Source of the DNA: Hydrogenophaga sp. PBL-H3
GTDB taxonomy: Bacteria > Pseudomonadota > Gammaproteobacteria > Burkholderiales > Burkholderiaceae_C
NCBI RefSeq assembly: GCF_010104355.1
Contig: NZ_CP044972.1
Location: forward strand, 2,604,001-2,668,000
Direction of reading: 5' to 3'
DNA length: 64,000 bases
The notes under the pieces are model-generated. The model saw only the letters and a list, made by a program, of their open reading frames with translations, ran no database searches and was not told where the DNA came from. The position numbers were made by a program, and so were the translations under genes. Below, one piece after another: positions 60,344 to 64,000 of this stretch. Positions within the stretch are counted from its first letter, which is position 1; the number at the start of each line of letters is the position of its first letter.

Positions 60344-62773
60344 TCAGGCGCGCAGCCGGGCGGCCACACGCGTTTGCAGGGATTCGAGGGCCGCTTTCAC
60401 GGTGGCCTCAATATCGTCTTCGGTCAGTGTAGCGTCGTCGCGGTTGAGCACGAGTCGCACCGCCAGGCTTTTTTCGTCTGGCGCCAACGCACCTGGTGCG
60501 CCCGTGTCGGACTGCTTCTTGGGTCGGTACACGTCGAACAAGACGACGTCGCGCAACCAGGCACTGGCAGGCGCACGGATGGCTTCGACCACGGCGGTGT
60601 GGGTCACGCTTTCCTTGACCACGATGGCCAGGTCGCGCTCAACGGCCTGATGGCGGCTCACAGGCTGGTACACGGGAACGTCCCTTCCCAGCACAGCGTC
60701 CAGTTCCAGCTCGAACAGCACGGGCGCCTGCGCAAGCTCGTACGACTGGCGCCAGCGAGGATGCAACTCCCCCACATGGCCGATGCACTGCCCCATCAGC
60801 CAGACACTGGCGCAGCGCCCGGGGTGCATGGCGGGGTGTTCGTCGGCACGGAACTCAGGCTTCAGCGGCGCAAGCAAAGCCTGCACATCACCCTTGGCGT
60901 CAAAGAAGTCAGCCACACGCTCGCCGGTGCCCCACTGCAATGCATCCACCGCACCGAAACTCAGACCAGCAACGCGCATGGGCTGATGGAAACCGGCCAC
61001 GCTCGTGTCGCTGTCGATCACCGACGCGTCCTTGCGGAACACACGTCCGACCTCGAACAGACGCACGCGATCGGCGCGGCGGTCGAGGTTGAACTTGAGC
61101 ACCGAGACCAGGCTGCCGACCAAGGAAGAGCGCATCACGCTCATCTGGCTGGCAATCGGGTTGAGCAGACGGATGGGGTCGGCATTGCCGGCGAGTTCAC
61201 GCTCCCAGCGTTCTTCCACAAAGCTGAAGTTGATGGTTTCCTGGTAACCGAGCTGTGCGAGCAGTCGGCGCACGGCGAACGGGCCGCGCTTGGCCTCGGG
61301 CCGGATCTTGGCCGTGATTGGGGCGAGCGGCGGCGTCTCGGGCAACTGGTTGTAGCCCACGACACGCGCAACTTCTTCGATCAGGTCTTCTTCGATCTGG
61401 ATGTCGAATCGGTAGGCGGGCGGCGTCACCGTGATCGTGCCCTCGCCCTCCTCCAGCGCCAACCCCAACCGGCGCAATGCGCCAGTGCACTGTGTCTGCG
61501 TGAGCGTCATGCCAATGACCTTGTTCGCTCGCGCCACGCGCAGCGTCACGGGCTTGGCCACCGGCAGGTTGACCACATGATCGTCCATTGGTCCGACCTG
61601 CCCACCGCAGATCTCGAGCACCAGTTGCGTGATGCGTTCGATGTGTTCGACCGTGGTGGATGGGTCCACTCCGCGCTCGAAGCGGTGACCGGCGTCGGTG
61701 GAAAAGTTGTAGCGGCGCGAGCGGCCTGCGATGGCCTTGGGCCACCAAAACGCGGCCTCGATGTAGATGTTCTGTGTGTCGTCGGACACGGCGGTCGCGT
61801 CGCCACCCATGATGCCGGCCAGCGATTCCACAGCTTGATCGTCGGCGATCACGCCCACTTGCGCGTCCACCGACACCGTGTTGCCGTTGAGCAGCTTGAG
61901 TGTTTCGCCCTCGCGACCCCAGCGCACTTGCAGGCCGCCGTGGATCTTGTCGAGGTCAAAGATGTGCGAAGGACGGCCCAGCTCGAACATCACGTAATTG
62001 GAGATGTCCACCAGCGGGGAGACACTGCGCTGGCCGCAGCGCGCCAGGCGCTCGACCATCCAGGCGGGTGTGGTCGAGCGGGTGTTGACGCCGAGCACGA
62101 TGCGACCGGTGAAGCGGCCGCACAGGTCGGGCGCGCTCACCGTCACCGGCAGGCGATCTTGCAGTGACACGGCTGCAGCGGGAAATGCCGGTTCGACCAA
62201 GGGCGCACCAGTGAGCGCGGACACCTCGCGCGCAATGCCGTAAACGCTCAGGCAATGGGCCAGATTGGGCGTGAGCTTGAGGGTGAACAGCACGTCGTCG
62301 AGCAAGAGCTGCTCGCGGATGTTGCGCCCCACCACCGCGTCAGCCGGCAGCTCAAGCAAACCACCGTGGTCCTCGCTCAGTTTGAGCTCGCGCGCCGAGC
62401 ACAACATGCCCTGGCTCTCCACGCCGCGCAATTGACCCAGCTTGATCAGGAACGGTTTGCCGTCTTCACCCGGCGGCAGTTCAGCACCCACCAGCGCGCA
62501 AGGCACCTTGATGCCCACGCGCGCATTGGGCGCACCGCACACGATATTGAGCAGGCTGCCCTGCCCCACATCCACCTGACACACGCGCAGGCGGTCGGCA
62601 TTGGGATGTTGCTCGGCAGACTTGATCTCGCCCACGACGATGTGGGAGAACGGCGGCGCCACAGGCTGCAGTTCTTCCACTTCCAGACCGGCCATGGTCA
62701 GGGTGTCGGCCAGTTGCTGGCTGGTCAGGGGCGGATTGCAGAAGGCGCGAAGCCAGGATTCAGGGAATTGCAT
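60344..62773 (-). CDS. pheT: Phenylalanyl-tRNA synthetase beta subunit
   Basis: This 809-residue subunit opens MQFPESWLRAFCNPPLTSQQ. An early OB-fold tRNA-binding domain follows (VGEIKSAEQHPNADRLRVCQ), then a B3/B4 editing region (ALTGAPLVEPAFP, YVMFELGRPSHIFDLDK) and a C-terminal anticodon-binding B8 domain (YQPVSRHQAVERDLAIVV). It ends in IEATVKAALESLQTRVAARL. With PheS it forms the heterotetramer that charges tRNA-Phe. It lies 22 bases after pheS. Confidence 0.96.
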   Translation of the reverse strand: MQFPESWLRAFCNPPLTSQQLADTLTMAGLEVEELQPVAPPFSHIVVGEIKSAEQHPNADRLRVCQVDVGQGSLLNIVCGAPNARVGIKVPCALVGAELPPGEDGKPFLIKLGQLRGVESQGMLCSARELKLSEDHGGLLELPADAVVGRNIREQLLLDDVLFTLKLTPNLAHCLSVYGIAREVSALTGAPLVEPAFPAAAVSLQDRLPVTVSAPDLCGRFTGRIVLGVNTRSTTPAWMVERLARCGQRSVSPLVDISNYVMFELGRPSHIFDLDKIHGGLQVRWGREGETLKLLNGNTVSVDAQVGVIADDQAVESLAGIMGGDATAVSDDTQNIYIEAAFWWPKAIAGRSRRYNFSTDAGHRFERGVDPSTTVEHIERITQLVLEICGGQVGPMDDHVVNLPVAKPVTLRVARANKVIGMTLTQTQCTGALRRLGLALEEGEGTITVTPPAYRFDIQIEEDLIEEVARVVGYNQLPETPPLAPITAKIRPEAKRGPFAVRRLLAQLGYQETINFSFVEERWERELAGNADPIRLLNPIASQMSVMRSSLVGSLVSVLKFNLDRRADRVRLFEVGRVFRKDASVIDSDTSVAGFHQPMRVAGLSFGAVDALQWGTGERVADFFDAKGDVQALLAPLKPEFRADEHPAMHPGRCASVWLMGQCIGHVGELHPRWRQSYELAQAPVLFELELDAVLGRDVPVYQPVSRHQAVERDLAIVVKESVTHTAVVEAIRAPASAWLRDVVLFDVYRPKKQSDTGAPGALAPDEKSLAVRLVLNRDDATLTEDDIEATVKAALESLQTRVAARLRA

Positions 62774-62795
62774 GTCGGTGTCTTTGCGCGAAGGT

Positions 62796-63848
<1,053 letters not shown>

Positions 63849-63873
63849 GTGTGTACTTGAATCGTTACAAATG

Positions 63874-63924
63874 AAAAAAGGGGTTGAAGCCAGCGAGGGA
63901 ACTCCCTCAAGCCTCAACCCCTTT
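63874..63924 (-). terminator. Long hairpin between rplT and pheS (terminator or attenuator)
   Basis: On the minus strand AAAGGGGTTGAGGC (63911-63924) pairs with GCTTCAACCCCTTT (63877-63890), a 14-bp stem with one mismatch, followed by TTTTTT-like bases. The loop contains a smaller stem (GAGGGA/TCCCTC). It looks like an intrinsic terminator after rplT that also lies in the pheS leader. Confidence 0.75.
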
Positions 63925-63963
63925 GAGCGACTGGGGAGCACCTGGGTGCATCCCTGTCGTGAA

Positions 63964-64000
63964 TCAAGCGGCCAGCTTGGCTTTGACTTGCTCCACGATG
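63964..64000 (-). CDS. rplT: 50S ribosomal protein L20, C-terminal end (partial)
   Basis: Only the last 11 codons and the stop are visible ([11 protein letters not shown]). They fit the C-terminus of L20 and the standard infC-rpmI-rplT-pheS-pheT order. The identification rests on this order plus the short tail. Confidence 0.7.
   Translation of the reverse strand, partial: IVEQVKAKLAA

Noticed and set aside
60281..62167. A 628-residue plus-strand frame
   Set aside because: Antisense to pheT.
63849..63963. A T-box or pheM-like leader before pheS
   Set aside because: No T-box consensus is seen, and the short upstream frame lacks Phe codons.

Overview
The window is chromosomal DNA from a GC-rich betaproteobacterium of the Burkholderiales, most likely a Comamonadaceae member close to Hydrogenophaga or Acidovorax. 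The evidence is the gene content (phaC-phaA-phaB, exosortase A polysaccharide locus, rplT-pheS-pheT-ihfA-merR order with an adjacent tRNA-Pro) and an interspersed inverted repeat whose translated form, RAEPVEA...PSTSSGRTE, is familiar from that family. This placement is by recognition only.

Layout. (1) Bases 1-19284 hold an exosortase A (XrtA/EpsH-type) exopolysaccharide cluster. It is read almost wholly on the minus strand: export lipoprotein, chain-length protein, tyrosine autokinase, outer-membrane protein, ATPase, deacetylase, FemAB-like protein, glycosyltransferase, exosortase A-EpsI fusion, a second glycosyltransferase, UDP-GlcNAc 2-epimerase, UDP-ManNAc dehydrogenase, a tiny membrane protein, an O-antigen ligase-like protein, and a deacetylase-glycosyltransferase fusion cut by the window edge. 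One CapK/PaaK-like adenylating enzyme is embedded on the plus strand. Many genes overlap by 4-8 bases, so translation is probably coupled. (2) 19.5-26 kb holds housekeeping and accessory genes: an aromatic aminotransferase, a DOPA-dioxygenase-like enzyme, a PHB depolymerase with a histone-like tail, an orphan RnfB-like ferredoxin and a chemoreceptor. (3) 26-34.8 kb is a propionyl-CoA/methylmalonyl-CoA operon (mcm, meaB, pccB, pccA, a methyltransferase, an epimerase-like protein) with a divergent GntR regulator. (4) 34.9-42.2 kb has a hydrolase, dusA, a degenerate HD-GYP protein and the phaC-phaA-phaB operon. (5) 42.2-47 kb holds PgeF, a GST zeta protein, three lipoproteins and an old yellow enzyme. 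(6) 47.1-49.6 kb is a two-gene unit pairing a PRPP-synthetase-like protein with an archaeal-type AMP/thymidine phosphorylase. (7) 49.6-55.6 kb is a GntR-controlled catabolic unit: Rieske oxygenase, glutamine-synthetase-like ligase, [2Fe-2S] ferredoxin, FAH-family hydrolase and TRAP binding protein. (8) 55.7-64 kb has a Nudix hydrolase, an MFS transporter, small proteins, a PNPOx-like protein, tRNA-Pro, a MerR regulator, ihfA, pheT, pheS and the 3' end of rplT.

How they work together. The polysaccharide genes supply a ManNAcA-type nucleotide sugar, polymerise and export it, and couple this to exosortase sorting; no PEP-CTERM substrate is visible in the window. PHB synthesis (phaCAB), PHB breakdown (phaZ) and the propionyl-CoA to succinyl-CoA route lie within 21 kb and share acyl-CoA metabolism. 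The best candidate for an undescribed system is unit 7, which looks like a gamma-glutamylation-dependent ring-hydroxylation pathway for an amine substrate. The nucleotide phosphorylase/PRPP pair of unit 6 comes next.

No stretch longer than about 300 bases lacks a gene. The longest empty stretch is the divergent region at 19285-19540. I saw no transposase, integrase, CRISPR array or rRNA.
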